From NCBI GenBank assembly GCA_943359455.1, contig CALRHL010000005.1, forward strand, positions 1 through 51,893: a stretch of 51,893 nt of DNA. The letters are read 5' to 3'. This document shows positions 42,649-50,907 of this stretch, piece after piece (position 1 is the stretch's first letter; the number at the start of each line of letters is the position of its first letter). Origin of the DNA: Candidatus Uhrbacteria bacterium RIFOXYB12_FULL_58_10. GTDB lineage: Bacteria > Patescibacteriota > Patescibacteriia > UBA9934 > GWF2-40-263. Both the position numbers and the translations under genes were made by a program. Below the pieces are notes generated by a model, which made no database searches, was not told where the DNA came from, and saw only the letters and a program-made list of their open reading frames with translations.

Positions 42649-42684
42649 GAGGGCTGAATTGGCTTGACAAGCCATCTTTTTTCA
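42633..42684 (+). terminator. Terminator after the coiled-coil gene
   Basis: AAAAAAGACGGCTTG and CAAGCCATCTTTTTT form a long stem; the short inner version is GGCTT-GAC-AAGCC (42661-42673) followed by ATCTTTTTTC. TTGACA inside it (42664-42669) with TATACG 15 nt further could be a weak promoter for the next gene. Confidence 0.7.
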
Positions 42685-42715
42685 TATACGGTTATTTTCT
42701 TCCCCTGGAGGGAAC

Positions 42716-43159
42716 ATGGGACAGTTCGTTCAACTCATTGTGCCGCGTCAGTCACGACTGGATGCTGTACCGCATGGACGCGGAAGCGTTCGCGAGTTTC
42801 CGGAGAAGATTCTTCGTGAACGCGACGATCGTTTGCTCAGGCGTGTTCGTGAGCTCATCTCTCGCCATCGTACGCCGCTTGGCATGGAACTCGAGTTCCT
42901 GTCTGATGGCACGTTGCCAGAGACATGGATTGAGCAAGAGCTCAAGTTCCTCGTAAACGCGCGAGGGATCGGAATACGGTACGGATTCGTTTCTCAACGA
43001 CTCGATCATGGAGAGGATCCTGATCGATACCATGCGTACCTGTCGCTCATGCCGGTCGAGGAACCGTACCGACCGCATGTTCCGGATCCAGAACAGATTG
43101 CGCTTATCTCAAACGGAAAGCGCCTGCGGATCTTCCAGCTCCTTCCGCTCCGGCCATAA
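42716..43159 (+). CDS. Hypothetical basic soluble protein
   Basis: A 147-aa protein rich in Arg, Pro and Leu, with no membrane helix and no recognised domain. GGAGG lies 5 nt before the ATG, the clearest Shine-Dalgarno in the window. It is monocistronic with terminators on both sides and has higher GC than the antiporter. It resembles 43243-43680 in size and organisation, but I see no clear sequence similarity. Confidence 0.62.
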   Translation: MGQFVQLIVPRQSRLDAVPHGRGSVREFPEKILRERDDRLLRRVRELISRHRTPLGMELEFLSDGTLPETWIEQELKFLVNARGIGIRYGFVSQRLDHGEDPDRYHAYLSLMPVEEPYRPHVPDPEQIALISNGKRLRIFQLLPLRP

Positions 43160-43177
43160 TTCATGGCTGGATTTTTT
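43150..43177 (+). terminator. Terminator overlapping the stop of 42716-43159
   Basis: CCGGCCAT (43150-43157) pairs with ATGGCTGG (43163-43170, one G-U), followed by ATTTTTTTG. Confidence 0.75.
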
Positions 43178-43191
43178 TGAACCCCCTCCTC

Positions 43192-43220
43192 TTGACATTT
43201 TATCAATTATTGCATACATT
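43192..43220 (+). promoter_or_regulatory. Sigma-70 promoter for 43243-43680
   Basis: Perfect TTGACA (43192-43197), 17-nt spacer, TACATT (43215-43220), 22 nt before the ATG at 43243. Confidence 0.6.
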
Positions 43221-43242
43221 TCATTTACTCCTTGGGGAAATA

Positions 43243-43680
43243 ATGGCGGGACAACTACTGCATTTTTCGAAAGCTGGCATTGGTCTGCATGATCGAACGC
43301 GTATGCCGGGAAGGGTCATTGTATTCCCGACAGATGTGCTGGTCGCGCGCGAGGAAAGATTTTTTCATCGGATCGCCGCGATGCAATTTGTGAGCTGGCT
43401 TCCCGTCAGGGTTCGACTGATCGATCGATTCTACGATCAAGCCGTTCCAAGCGATTGGCTGTTCAAAGTTCATTTCTATTTCCATGCATTGGGTTCTTGG
43501 AAAGAGGGAAGTACGTCTCAAATCGCCTTGCACGATGACGGACCTATCGTCACCTTTCAGAATGTTGTCCGATCGGATGATGTCTGGATCCAAACACTCT
43601 CCACAAAAAGTATCGGGATCGAATCGAATGGAATACGTGCGGCGTTCAATGAGCGTGGTCGTGTTCATCTGACGCCATAG
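43243..43680 (+). CDS. Hypothetical soluble protein
   Basis: A 145-aa protein, beta-rich in its second half (TSQIALHDDGPIVTFQNVV). No domain recognised. ATG 43243 follows a GGGGAAA Shine-Dalgarno and a good promoter; an upstream start at 43177 would overlap the promoter and is rejected. GCC-rich codon use is similar to 42716-43159. The sequence AGAGGCGTTTTTTTC after the stop may be a weak terminator. Confidence 0.62.
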   Translation: MAGQLLHFSKAGIGLHDRTRMPGRVIVFPTDVLVAREERFFHRIAAMQFVSWLPVRVRLIDRFYDQAVPSDWLFKVHFYFHALGSWKEGSTSQIALHDDGPIVTFQNVVRSDDVWIQTLSTKSIGIESNGIRAAFNERGRVHLTP

Positions 43681-43722
43681 AGGCGTTTTTTTCTTTCTGA
43701 TATACTAGATCTACTCATTCAT

Positions 43723-44901
43723 ATGGCCTCACGATCATTTCTCGAAAATTTACGCAATCTCCCTGAGGATGTTTTGAAAATGGTTCGACGTGAAAAAGTT
43801 GCTTCTCCTGTAGAGCAAAGAGTTTTTTCTGAACGGTTACCGACCTTTTCCTCAAAACAGGAGACCGTTGCCTCACCAGAGCACCCAGATCGCAATGAAG
43901 ATGCGAGTTTTATCGATACAGAGCGTGGACTCATGGCTCTCTCCGACGGAGCAGGAGGACAAAATGCAGGAGAGGTTGCGAGTCGTGCGGCGATGACAGG
44001 TGTTCGTGAGGCAATGGCGACTCTCGATAAGATGCTCGCGCGTGAGCGTCAGCGGATTGGTTCGTCGTATGTGTCTGCAGAAAACGTTTCAGCCGTGCTT
44101 GATGAGGCTGTACGCGGAATTGTGAAAAAGGTGAGAGGAGTATCCGATAAAATCGCGGCGGCAGGAAGAGGAGATCAAGACCGATGTTTTGCAACACTGA
44201 TGCTCGCAAAGATTATTGAAACGGGTCCGGGTGAGTGGGCGGCTGTTGTGAAAGGTATTGGTGACTCAAAAGCAGTCATTCGCCGAGCAGATGGAAGGAT
44301 TGAACAAGTTCAGATCAAGGATGATGGAATCATGGAGATTTGGAAACGTGAAGGATTTCCTGAACGCAACCGTGTTACAGGTGAGATGTCGTACCTACCT
44401 CTTTCGGGAGACGAAGCATTTTTGATTGAACAGTCGAATGGAATTGATGATTTTCAAAATAAGCTCGATGCGTTCAATCGTGCTCAAGGTGTCTCAATGA
44501 TCGAAGCAGATCAAAAACGTCTTACGAAAATCTTTAGACAGTACAAACGAGATCGAAATCAGGTCACACGCATGCTTGGAATGAAAGGGGAAAATCCAGA
44601 CGCTCATAGTACCATCGTTAACCTGAGAGCAGGTGATCGATTGTACCTGCTTTCAGATGGAATTACAGATAATCTTACCCTTGAAGAAATGCAACAGGCG
44701 GCTGATCGTACACGTGACGGAAATGTATCGGCAGAATGGGTGCGGTCGTCACAAGAGCGTATGGCTGATGGGACAGATCGAAGCAAGAAAGATGATGCAA
44801 CGGTTGTAGAGCTTGGATTGCCGCAGAGCGCGATTCAAATTGCAAAGGAAAATGATCAAGAACAAATTGATGCGATTCGAATGAAACTCGGGATTGCTTG
44901 A
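43723..44901 (+). CDS. PP2C-type (PPM) protein phosphatase-like protein
   Basis: A 392-aa protein. RNEDASFIDTERGLMALSDGAGGQNAGEVAS (motif PDRNEDA then ALSDGAGG, about residues 50-83) is the PP2C metal-binding core; LYLLSDGITDNLT (about 307-319) and KKDDATVVEL supply the later aspartates. It removes phosphate from Ser/Thr in other families; the partner kinase is not in the window. A TGA-TATACT box lies 16 nt before the ATG. The hrcA promoter begins 6 nt after its stop. Confidence 0.85.
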   Translation: MASRSFLENLRNLPEDVLKMVRREKVASPVEQRVFSERLPTFSSKQETVASPEHPDRNEDASFIDTERGLMALSDGAGGQNAGEVASRAAMTGVREAMATLDKMLARERQRIGSSYVSAENVSAVLDEAVRGIVKKVRGVSDKIAAAGRGDQDRCFATLMLAKIIETGPGEWAAVVKGIGDSKAVIRRADGRIEQVQIKDDGIMEIWKREGFPERNRVTGEMSYLPLSGDEAFLIEQSNGIDDFQNKLDAFNRAQGVSMIEADQKRLTKIFRQYKRDRNQVTRMLGMKGENPDAHSTIVNLRAGDRLYLLSDGITDNLTLEEMQQAADRTRDGNVSAEWVRSSQERMADGTDRSKKDDATVVELGLPQSAIQIAKENDQEQIDAIRMKLGIA

Positions 44902-44906
44902 TGTTC

Positions 44907-44946
44907 TTGACAGGTCAAATTAGCACTCGTATAATGTGAGTGCTAA
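44907..44946 (+). promoter_or_regulatory. Consensus promoter with overlapping CIRCE operator (hrcA operon)
   Basis: TTGACA (44907-44912), 17-nt spacer, TATAAT (44930-44935): a perfect sigma-70 promoter. The CIRCE element TTAGCACTC-N9-GAGTGCTAA (44920-44928 and 44938-44946) matches the canonical operator at every base and covers the -10. HrcA binding here should repress the chaperone operon until heat shock. Confidence 0.93.
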
Positions 44947-44954
44947 TTTTGTTT

Positions 44955-45665
44955 ATGCGCTTTGACTCACGACAGGAAGCTATTCTCAAGTGTATTGTTG
45001 ATGAATATATCCGATCGGCTGAGCCGGTTGGTTCGCGCATGGTCTCAGAACTCGAGAGACTTGATTGTTCGCCAGCCACGATTCGAAATGATATGGCAAC
45101 GCTCGAACAGGCCGGGTATATTGCTCAGCCGCATACATCGGCAGGACGTGTGCCGACGGAGAAAGCGTATGTGTATTATTTACAGCATTTTGTCGAGGGA
45201 GGTCGCGCGGTGAAGAATCAAGAATCAAAAAATAGAATTCAAAAAAGAATGAAAGAGGAAGAAAACGATCAGGGAGATCCGATGAAGTCGCTTGCAAAAA
45301 CACTGATGGGGCTTTCCGGAGAAATGGCGCTTGTGGCTGTGGATCCACGTCGCAGTTTTTATGCAGGGGTTGGAAATTTATTTGAGAAACCAGATTTCGG
45401 AGAGCTGTCCGTCGTGCGCGAACTTTCGCACTTACTCGACCGGTTTGATGATGTGATGGGAGAAGTATTTGAGCGCGTTCAACGTGAACCAGAAGTGATG
45501 ATCGGTTCTGATAATCCATTTGGAAAAGAAATGTCTGCGATTATGGTGAAGTGTCGATTACCAAACGGTCAGATAGGTATTCTTGGTTTGATCGGACCAA
45601 TGCGTATGGATTATGAAAAAAATATAGGAATCATTGAAGAGGTAAGAGATATTTTAGACGAATAA
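44955..45665 (+). CDS. hrcA: Heat-inducible transcription repressor HrcA (short form)
   Basis: A 236-aa repressor, about 100 residues shorter than typical HrcA. The winged-helix DNA-binding half is complete (AILKCIVDEYIRSAEPVGSRMV, CSPATIRNDMATLEQAGYI, PHTSAGRVPTEKAYVYYL). The regulatory half is reduced but ends with a recognisable VRCRLPNGQIGILGLIGPMRMDYEKN-like region. KNQESKNRIQKRM near residue 90 derives from a short AGAATCAAGAATCAA repeat. It binds the CIRCE element 9 nt upstream of its own start. grpE follows after 3 nt. Confidence 0.92.
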   Translation: MRFDSRQEAILKCIVDEYIRSAEPVGSRMVSELERLDCSPATIRNDMATLEQAGYIAQPHTSAGRVPTEKAYVYYLQHFVEGGRAVKNQESKNRIQKRMKEEENDQGDPMKSLAKTLMGLSGEMALVAVDPRRSFYAGVGNLFEKPDFGELSVVRELSHLLDRFDDVMGEVFERVQREPEVMIGSDNPFGKEMSAIMVKCRLPNGQIGILGLIGPMRMDYEKNIGIIEEVRDILDE

Positions 45666-45668
45666 TAT

Positions 45669-46175
45669 ATGACCGACGAATCATTAGACGTAAAAATTGA
45701 AACACCATCGTGTGAGAGATGTGACGGATATTTGACCGGATGGAAGCGAGCGCTTGCGGACTATGACAATCTCAAAAAAGATTTAGGGCGTGAAAGATCA
45801 GAAATGCGCCAGGCAGCGGTTGCGGACGCGGCGTCTAGAATGATTCCTGTCCTTGATAATTTCGACACAGCGGTGAAGTTTGTGCCAGAAGAGATTGATG
45901 ACAAACTGCGAAATTGGCTCATTGGTATCCTCTTTGTTCAAACTCAGCTCGAGGAAGCGCTTCGTCAAATGGGACTGGAATCGTTTGGAGAAGTTGGTGA
46001 AACATTTGACGCGAATCTCCACGATGCCGTCGGCGAATCTCCACCATCTGATTCAGATCAAAGATCTGATCAGCAAATCAGTGAAGTGATCGCCCGCGGG
46101 TGGAAATTTACTACCCGAATTATCCGTCCCGCAAAAGTTATCATTACCTCATCACTCAATCACTCAATCACTTAG
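45669..46175 (+). CDS. grpE: Nucleotide exchange factor GrpE
   Basis: A 168-aa co-chaperone that releases ADP from DnaK. It has the long helix with ALADYDNLKKDLGRERSEMR, the body VLDNFDTAVKF and the beta-domain GETFDANLHDAVGE...RGWKFTTRIIRPAKV. CERCDGY near the N-terminus replaces the usual acidic segment. The last residues (SSLNHSIT) come from an ACTCAATC repeat tract that continues past the stop towards dnaK. Member of the CIRCE operon. Confidence 0.93.
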   Translation: MTDESLDVKIETPSCERCDGYLTGWKRALADYDNLKKDLGRERSEMRQAAVADAASRMIPVLDNFDTAVKFVPEEIDDKLRNWLIGILFVQTQLEEALRQMGLESFGEVGETFDANLHDAVGESPPSDSDQRSDQQISEVIARGWKFTTRIIRPAKVIITSSLNHSIT

Positions 46176-46182
46176 TCACTCT
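46140..46182 (+). repeat. ACTCAATC-type repeat at the grpE 3' end
   Basis: TCATCACTCAATCACTCAATC then ACTTAGTCACTC: tandem units encoding the GrpE C-terminus and its stop, ending 5 nt before the dnaK ATG. The same unit occurs inside tgt (49930-49964). Confidence 0.7.
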
Positions 46183-46187
46183 TCTCT

Positions 46188-48056
46188 ATGCCAAAAATTC
46201 TTGGAATCGACCTTGGAACAACAAACTCTTGCATGGCCATTATTGAAGGTGGTCAACCAAAGGTTTTAGAAAATCGTGAAGGAGCGCGAACAACACCGTC
46301 GATGGTTGCGGTGACAAAGACGGGTGAGCGGTTGGTTGGTGCCCCAGCGAAACGTCAAGCGGTTACGAATGCAGAAAGTACTTTGTACTCGATCAAGCGT
46401 TTGATCGGGCGACGATTTGATGATGCCGAAGTGCAACGTGATTTGAAAATGATGCCGTATAAGATTGTCAAAAAAGGGGAAGGGGTGGCGATTACTATGT
46501 CTGGGAAGGACTATACGCCTGAAGAAATTTCCGCGATGATCCTGACAAAATTGAAGGCAGATGCAGAAGAAAAGCTTGGAGAGAAAATTACGCAAGCGGT
46601 TATTACCGTCCCTGCGTATTTTGATGATGCTCAGCGAGCCGCGACAAAGGTCGCTGGGGAGATTGCCGGACTTGAAGTGTTGCGCATTATCAACGAGCCA
46701 ACCGCCGCGGCCCTTGCGTACGGATTCGATAAAAAGAAGGGTGAGCAAATCATGGTGTACGACTTGGGGGGCGGAACGTTCGATGTGTCTGTTCTCGATG
46801 TTTCTGCTGACACCGTGGAAGTAAAAGCAACCAATGGTGACACGCATTTGGGCGGAGATGATTTTGATCGTCGTGTGATTGACTGGATCGTTGATGAGTT
46901 TCGCAAGCTTGAGGGAATTGATTTGAGTAAAGATCCGCTCGCGCTTCAACGTATAAAGGATGCGGCAGAACGTGCGAAGATTGAGTTGTCGACGGCACAA
47001 ACGACAGAAGTAAACCAGCCATTTATAACGTCAGATGCAAACGGTCCAAAACATTTGTCGCTCTCTTTGTCTCGTTCAAAGCTCGAAGAGCTTGTACATG
47101 ATCTTGTGGAAAAAACACTTGAGCCAGTGAAGCGTGCGTTATCAGATGCGAAAATGGATAAAGGTGCGATCAACGAAATTGTGATGGTTGGTGGAATGAC
47201 GCGCATGCCACTCGTGCAAAAAATGGTCGAGGATTATTTTGGAAAGAAACCGAATATTACGGTAAATCCAGACGAAGTCGTTGCGATCGGAGCGGCTGTG
47301 CAAGGTGGGGTCATGCAAGGCGAGGTAAAGGATGTTCTTTTGCTTGACGTCACTCCGTTGTCACTCGGAATTGAAACGATGGGTTCAGTGATGACGAAAT
47401 TGATTGAGCGCAACACGACCATCCCCACGTCGAAATCCCAAGTTTTTTCTACAGCTGCGGATAATCAAAACACCGTTGAGATTCATGTGCTCCAAGGAGA
47501 ACGTGGAATGGCTGGAGATAATAAAACTCTCGGACGATTCACTCTGTCCGGAATTCCGATGGCACCGCGTGGGGTTCCTCAAGTGGAAGTAAAATTTGAT
47601 ATTGACGCGAATGGGATTTTAAATGTGTCTGCGACCGATAAAGGGACAGGAGTTAGTCAGCAAATTACGATTACCGCATCGACAGGGTTGTCAAAAGATG
47701 AAGTTGAGCGCATGAAGCGTGATGCAGAATTGCATGCAGATGAAGATAAAAAGAAAAAAGAACAGATCGAGCATCGCAATTTAGCAGACACGATGGTGTA
47801 TACTGCGGAGAAGATGTTGAAGGATGTTGGGGACAAAGCGACAGTGGAGGAGAAAAAAGAGGTGGAAGAAAAGATTGTCGCGCTGAAGGCAGTAAAAGAT
47901 GGCGATGACCATGAAGCCATCAAGAAAGCAGCAGATGAGTTGTCTCTGGTGGCGCAAAAAGTTGGCGCGAAGCTGTATTCGCAAGAGAGTTCAAAGGAGC
48001 CACAGGAGACAAAAGCGACGGATGAACCGATTGATACGAAGGCGGAAGAGAAATAA
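46188..48056 (+). CDS. dnaK: Chaperone DnaK (Hsp70)
   Basis: A 622-aa ATP-dependent chaperone. The ATPase domain shows [13 protein letters not shown] (about 5-17), [29 protein letters not shown] and [11 protein letters not shown]. The substrate domain follows with [15 protein letters not shown] and [11 protein letters not shown], and the lid is helical. The C-terminus is acidic and Lys-rich and lacks the EEVD of eukaryotes, as expected. Third gene of the CIRCE operon; the start follows the repeat tract at the end of grpE. Confidence 0.98.
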   Translation: MPKILGIDLGTTNSCMAIIEGGQPKVLENREGARTTPSMVAVTKTGERLVGAPAKRQAVTNAESTLYSIKRLIGRRFDDAEVQRDLKMMPYKIVKKGEGVAITMSGKDYTPEEISAMILTKLKADAEEKLGEKITQAVITVPAYFDDAQRAATKVAGEIAGLEVLRIINEPTAAALAYGFDKKKGEQIMVYDLGGGTFDVSVLDVSADTVEVKATNGDTHLGGDDFDRRVIDWIVDEFRKLEGIDLSKDPLALQRIKDAAERAKIELSTAQTTEVNQPFITSDANGPKHLSLSLSRSKLEELVHDLVEKTLEPVKRALSDAKMDKGAINEIVMVGGMTRMPLVQKMVEDYFGKKPNITVNPDEVVAIGAAVQGGVMQGEVKDVLLLDVTPLSLGIETMGSVMTKLIERNTTIPTSKSQVFSTAADNQNTVEIHVLQGERGMAGDNKTLGRFTLSGIPMAPRGVPQVEVKFDIDANGILNVSATDKGTGVSQQITITASTGLSKDEVERMKRDAELHADEDKKKKEQIEHRNLADTMVYTAEKMLKDVGDKATVEEKKEVEEKIVALKAVKDGDDHEAIKKAADELSLVAQKVGAKLYSQESSKEPQETKATDEPIDTKAEEK

Positions 48057-48061
48057 GTTTT

Positions 48062-48280
48062 ATGACATTCGATGAACAGATTGTAACGATGTTTGAGATT
48101 CGAGAAGGGTGTGTGAAAGGTGAAACAGGTGTGTTGCCTCCACCGAGTTCCTGTTCAGAATTCGTGCACGGAATGTATCTCGTGTCTCAATGGCATTTGG
48201 TAACGATTTTGATCGTCACATTGTTTGTTTCGCTCATGTGGATGCTCACCGCCGCTGCTCTGGACCGTGGCGGACACTAG
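48062..48280 (+). CDS. Small single-helix membrane protein between dnaK and dnaJ
   Basis: A 72-aa protein: a polar N-terminus with two cysteines (EGCVKGETG..., SSCSEF), then one hydrophobic helix LVTILIVTLFVSLMWMLTAAAL (in two halves, about 47-68) and a short tail. It begins 5 nt after dnaK and precedes dnaJ by 46 nt, so it would be co-induced with the chaperones. No family recognised. The Cys-bearing segment could face outside. Confidence 0.55.
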   Translation: MTFDEQIVTMFEIREGCVKGETGVLPPPSSCSEFVHGMYLVSQWHLVTILIVTLFVSLMWMLTAAALDRGGH

Positions 48281-48282
48281 AA

Positions 48283-48316
48283 AATAAAAAATGTAAAAGG
48301 TAAAAGGTAAAAGGGA
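48283..48316. repeat. Intergenic (G)TAAAAGG-type tract, copy 3
   Basis: AAAATAAAAAATG then GTAAAAG-GTAAAAG-GTAAAAGG: perfect heptamer units directly upstream of dnaJ. Confidence 0.65.
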
Positions 48317-48326
48317 AATATCGTCT

Positions 48327-49388
48327 GTGTCCAACAAGGATTTTTACAAAACTCTCGGTGTCTCTAAATCCGCTTCGCAGGATGAAATTAAGGCTGCGTT
48401 TCGAAAGTTAGCACATCAGTACCATCCAGATAAGCCTACGGGAAACGAGGCGAAGTTTAAGGAGATTAATGAGGCGTATCAAGTTGTTGGGGATTCAGAG
48501 AAACGTCAGAAGTATGATCAGTTTGGGTCCGCGGCGTTTGATGGCAGTGCTGGTGGTGGACACGGACAAGGTTTTGGAGGTTTTGATTTTTCGGGTTTTC
48601 AAGCAGGTGGGTTTGAGGATCTTGGAGAAATGTTTGGAGATATGTTTGGAGGACGTCGTTCGCGAGCGACGTCCCGTGGGTCGGATATTCAGGTGGACAT
48701 TGATCTTACGTTTTTTGAATCGGTGTTTGGTGTTGATAAAGAAGTCACGCTTTCAAAATTTAACGCATGCGATCGCTGTTCAGGAAATGGGGCGGAGCCT
48801 GGGACGAAAATGAATGAATGTTCTGAGTGCAAAGGGAAGGGTGTAAAGATTGTTCAGCAGCGCACGATTTTAGGAACGTTTCAGACAAAGGCCATGTGTG
48901 GAGTGTGTCATGGGGAAGGACAGACTCCGAATGAGCGATGTTCGACCTGTCGTGGGGATGGAATTACTCGTGGAAAGAAAACACTGTCCGTTCATGTTCC
49001 CGTTGGTGTTGAAGATGGAAACGTTCTGCGTGTTCGTGGTGGAGGAGAAGCCGTTCGTGGCGGGCAAAATGGTGACCTATTCGTTCGACTGCATGTCCGC
49101 GCTGACAAACGGTTTGAGCGTGAAGGATCGACGATTTACTCCTCCCTTAACATTGGATTTTCACAAGCCGCTCTTGGCGCCTCCTTGAACACAGAAATTA
49201 TCGACGGTGCATGGAGTGTAGAAATCGAACCAGGCACTCAGTCTGGCTCTGAAATCCGCGTCCGTGGCAAAGGCGTTCCATCTGGTAACGGTCGTGGAGA
49301 TCATGTGTTTATCGTCCAGGTTGTAACACCGACGAGGCTGTCAAAGGAACAGAGAAAGTTGGTTGAGGAATTGAATCTTAATTCCTAG
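48327..49388 (+). CDS. dnaJ: Chaperone DnaJ (Hsp40)
   Basis: A 353-aa co-chaperone. The J domain has QYHPDKPTG with the HPD motif; a Gly/Phe-rich linker follows (about 70-110). All four zinc repeats are intact: CDRCSGNG, CSECKGKG, CGVCHGEG and CSTCRGDG. C-terminal substrate domains follow. The start is GTG at 48327, since MSNKDFYKTLGV is the family N-terminus and no ATG fits. Last chaperone gene of the CIRCE operon; a small hairpin follows. Confidence 0.96.
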   Translation: MSNKDFYKTLGVSKSASQDEIKAAFRKLAHQYHPDKPTGNEAKFKEINEAYQVVGDSEKRQKYDQFGSAAFDGSAGGGHGQGFGGFDFSGFQAGGFEDLGEMFGDMFGGRRSRATSRGSDIQVDIDLTFFESVFGVDKEVTLSKFNACDRCSGNGAEPGTKMNECSECKGKGVKIVQQRTILGTFQTKAMCGVCHGEGQTPNERCSTCRGDGITRGKKTLSVHVPVGVEDGNVLRVRGGGEAVRGGQNGDLFVRLHVRADKRFEREGSTIYSSLNIGFSQAALGASLNTEIIDGAWSVEIEPGTQSGSEIRVRGKGVPSGNGRGDHVFIVQVVTPTRLSKEQRKLVEELNLNS

Positions 49389-49405
49389 GGACTTTAGTCC
49401 CGTTT
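49388..49405 (+). terminator. Small hairpin between dnaJ and tgt
   Basis: GGGACTTTAGTCCC followed by GTTTTG. The stem is short, so it is probably a weak terminator or attenuator ending just before the tgt GTG at 49407. Confidence 0.45.
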
Positions 49406-49406
49406 T

Positions 49407-50540
49407 GTGTTCGAACTTCTCGCTACAATTGGCAAAACTCGTCGTGGTCGTCTGACGTTACCGCACGGGGTCGTTGAGACTCCGTGCTTTATGCCGATCG
49501 CGACGAAAGGGGCTGTCAAGACACTTTCGAGTGCGGATGTTGAGTCGCTTGGCGCGTCCGTATTGCTGTCGAATACGTATCATCTTCTTTTACGTCCTGG
49601 AATGGATGGCATGAAAAAGCTAGGTGGACTTCATTCACTCATGAATTGGGACAGGCCAATTTTGACGGATTCTGGTGGATATCAGGTGTTTAGTTTGGCT
49701 AAGCTAAACAAAACGACGGAAGATGGGGTTACGTTTCAGTCGCATATTGATGGGAAGCGAATTCATCTAACACCTGAACTGTCGATGCAGATGCAACAGG
49801 TGATCGGTTCAGACATCATGATGCAGTTTGATGATGTCGCAGCAGGGGATTCGACACGGGAGCGGTACGAAGAGGCGATGGAGCGATCGCTGCGCTGGGC
49901 GGCGCGATGTAAAAAAGAATTTTCCAACACTCAATCACTCAATCACTCAACGACTCAGTCACTATTCGCCATTGTTCAGGGCGGGACGCATGAGGATCTG
50001 CGCCAACGATCTTTGGAAGGGTTGTTGGATATTGGTTTTGATGGATACGCGATCGGCGGACTTTCTGTTGGCGAGAAACGTGAGGATGCGTATCGTATTG
50101 CGGAGTTTGTTTGTGACAGACTTCCAACCGACAAGCCTCGCTATTTTATGGGTGGTGGGATGCCAGAAGAAATCGTCCACTACGTTTCCATCGGCGTCGA
50201 CATGTTCGACTGCGTTATTCCAACAAGAAACGCCCGCCACGGGACATTGTTTGTCTGGAATCAAGATCCGTCTACGATTGATTTTACCTTAACTACCAAC
50301 TACCAACTACCAATTCCCCCCTTCTACCGTAAACTCAACATCACCGCCGAGCCAAGCCAGTTCGATACAGGTCCGATCGATCCGTTCTGCGACTGTCTCA
50401 CTTGTAAGACAACATCTCGCGCCTATCTGCGCCATCTTTTCTCCGTCGGCGAAATGCTCGCCATGCGCCTCGCAACGATCCACAATTTGCGTTTTTACCT
50501 CCGTCTTATGGAAGCACTTCGAGCTTCCGTGGTAGAATAA
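49407..50540 (+). CDS. tgt: tRNA-guanine transglycosylase
   Basis: A 377-aa enzyme that exchanges guanine 34 for a queuosine precursor. It shows PCFMPIATKGAVK, LTDSGGYQVFSLAKL with the catalytic aspartate, MQFDDVAAGD, FAIVQGGTHEDLR, GGLSVGE, YFMGGGMPEEIV, the second Asp in FDCVIPTRNARHGTLF and the zinc site CDCLTC...H. GTG 49407 fits the family N-terminus. Two inserts are repeat-derived: NTQSLNHSTTQSL before FAIVQGG, and LTTNYQLPIPPF after HGTLFVWNQ. Both fall in loops. Confidence 0.95.
   Translation: MFELLATIGKTRRGRLTLPHGVVETPCFMPIATKGAVKTLSSADVESLGASVLLSNTYHLLLRPGMDGMKKLGGLHSLMNWDRPILTDSGGYQVFSLAKLNKTTEDGVTFQSHIDGKRIHLTPELSMQMQQVIGSDIMMQFDDVAAGDSTRERYEEAMERSLRWAARCKKEFSNTQSLNHSTTQSLFAIVQGGTHEDLRQRSLEGLLDIGFDGYAIGGLSVGEKREDAYRIAEFVCDRLPTDKPRYFMGGGMPEEIVHYVSIGVDMFDCVIPTRNARHGTLFVWNQDPSTIDFTLTTNYQLPIPPFYRKLNITAEPSQFDTGPIDPFCDCLTCKTTSRAYLRHLFSVGEMLAMRLATIHNLRFYLRLMEALRASVVE
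49930..49964 (+). repeat. In-frame ACTCAATC-type repeat in tgt
   Basis: ACTCAATC, ACTCAATC, ACTCAACG and ACTCAGTC in tandem, translated TQSLNHSTTQSL. Same unit as at the grpE 3' end. Confidence 0.75.
50287..50316 (+). repeat. In-frame CAACTAC repeat in tgt
   Basis: TTAACTACCAACTACCAACT and ACCAATTCC, translated LTTNYQLPIP. A similar CCAACTACCAACTAC tract lies intergenic before pilM (about 23356-23372). Confidence 0.65.
50530..50538 (+). promoter_or_regulatory. Extended -10 of a predicted leaderless promoter
   Basis: TGG-TAGAAT (hexamer 50533-50538) at the end of tgt, then 9 nt to the ATG at 50548. The following AAACTCCGT also occurs before the ATG of 5091-5414 and 7084-7407. Confidence 0.45.
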
Positions 50541-50547
50541 ACTCCGT

Positions 50548-50907
50548 ATGGTAGCTCGGCTTATTTTAAGCGAACTTCTCAGCGGGGTTTTTTCTTTGCC
50601 CGTTTGGTGGTACACGCGTGGGCTTGTCCTGGTTTCGACCTGGTGTCGTGAGACGGTGAAGAATACTTCGCAATTATTTGGCTTGGGGGTGTGGGTAAAA
50701 AATTTGTTTGTTCCGATGTATGGGGAAACTGAATGGAGTGGTCGGGCGATTAGTTTCGTGATCCGCATGGTGATGATTATTCTGAGAGGTTCTGCTGTTG
50801 CGATCTGGTCGATCATTGCGGTCGCGTGTTTCTTTGTGTATGTCGCCGTCCTTCCTCTTGCGATCGTCGGTATTTTTTATCACGGAATTTTTATTTTCGT
50901 AACATGA
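50548..50907 (+). CDS. Hypothetical integral membrane protein
   Basis: A 119-aa protein with a hydrophobic N-terminus (about 5-30) and two strong helices near 69-92 and 95-117; RGAWS-like aromatic residues sit at the membrane edges. No family recognised. Its stop overlaps the start of the Clp-like ATPase as ATGA, so the two membrane proteins are translated together and may form a complex. Confidence 0.65.
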   Translation: MVARLILSELLSGVFSLPVWWYTRGLVLVSTWCRETVKNTSQLFGLGVWVKNLFVPMYGETEWSGRAISFVIRMVMIILRGSAVAIWSIIAVACFFVYVAVLPLAIVGIFYHGIFIFVT

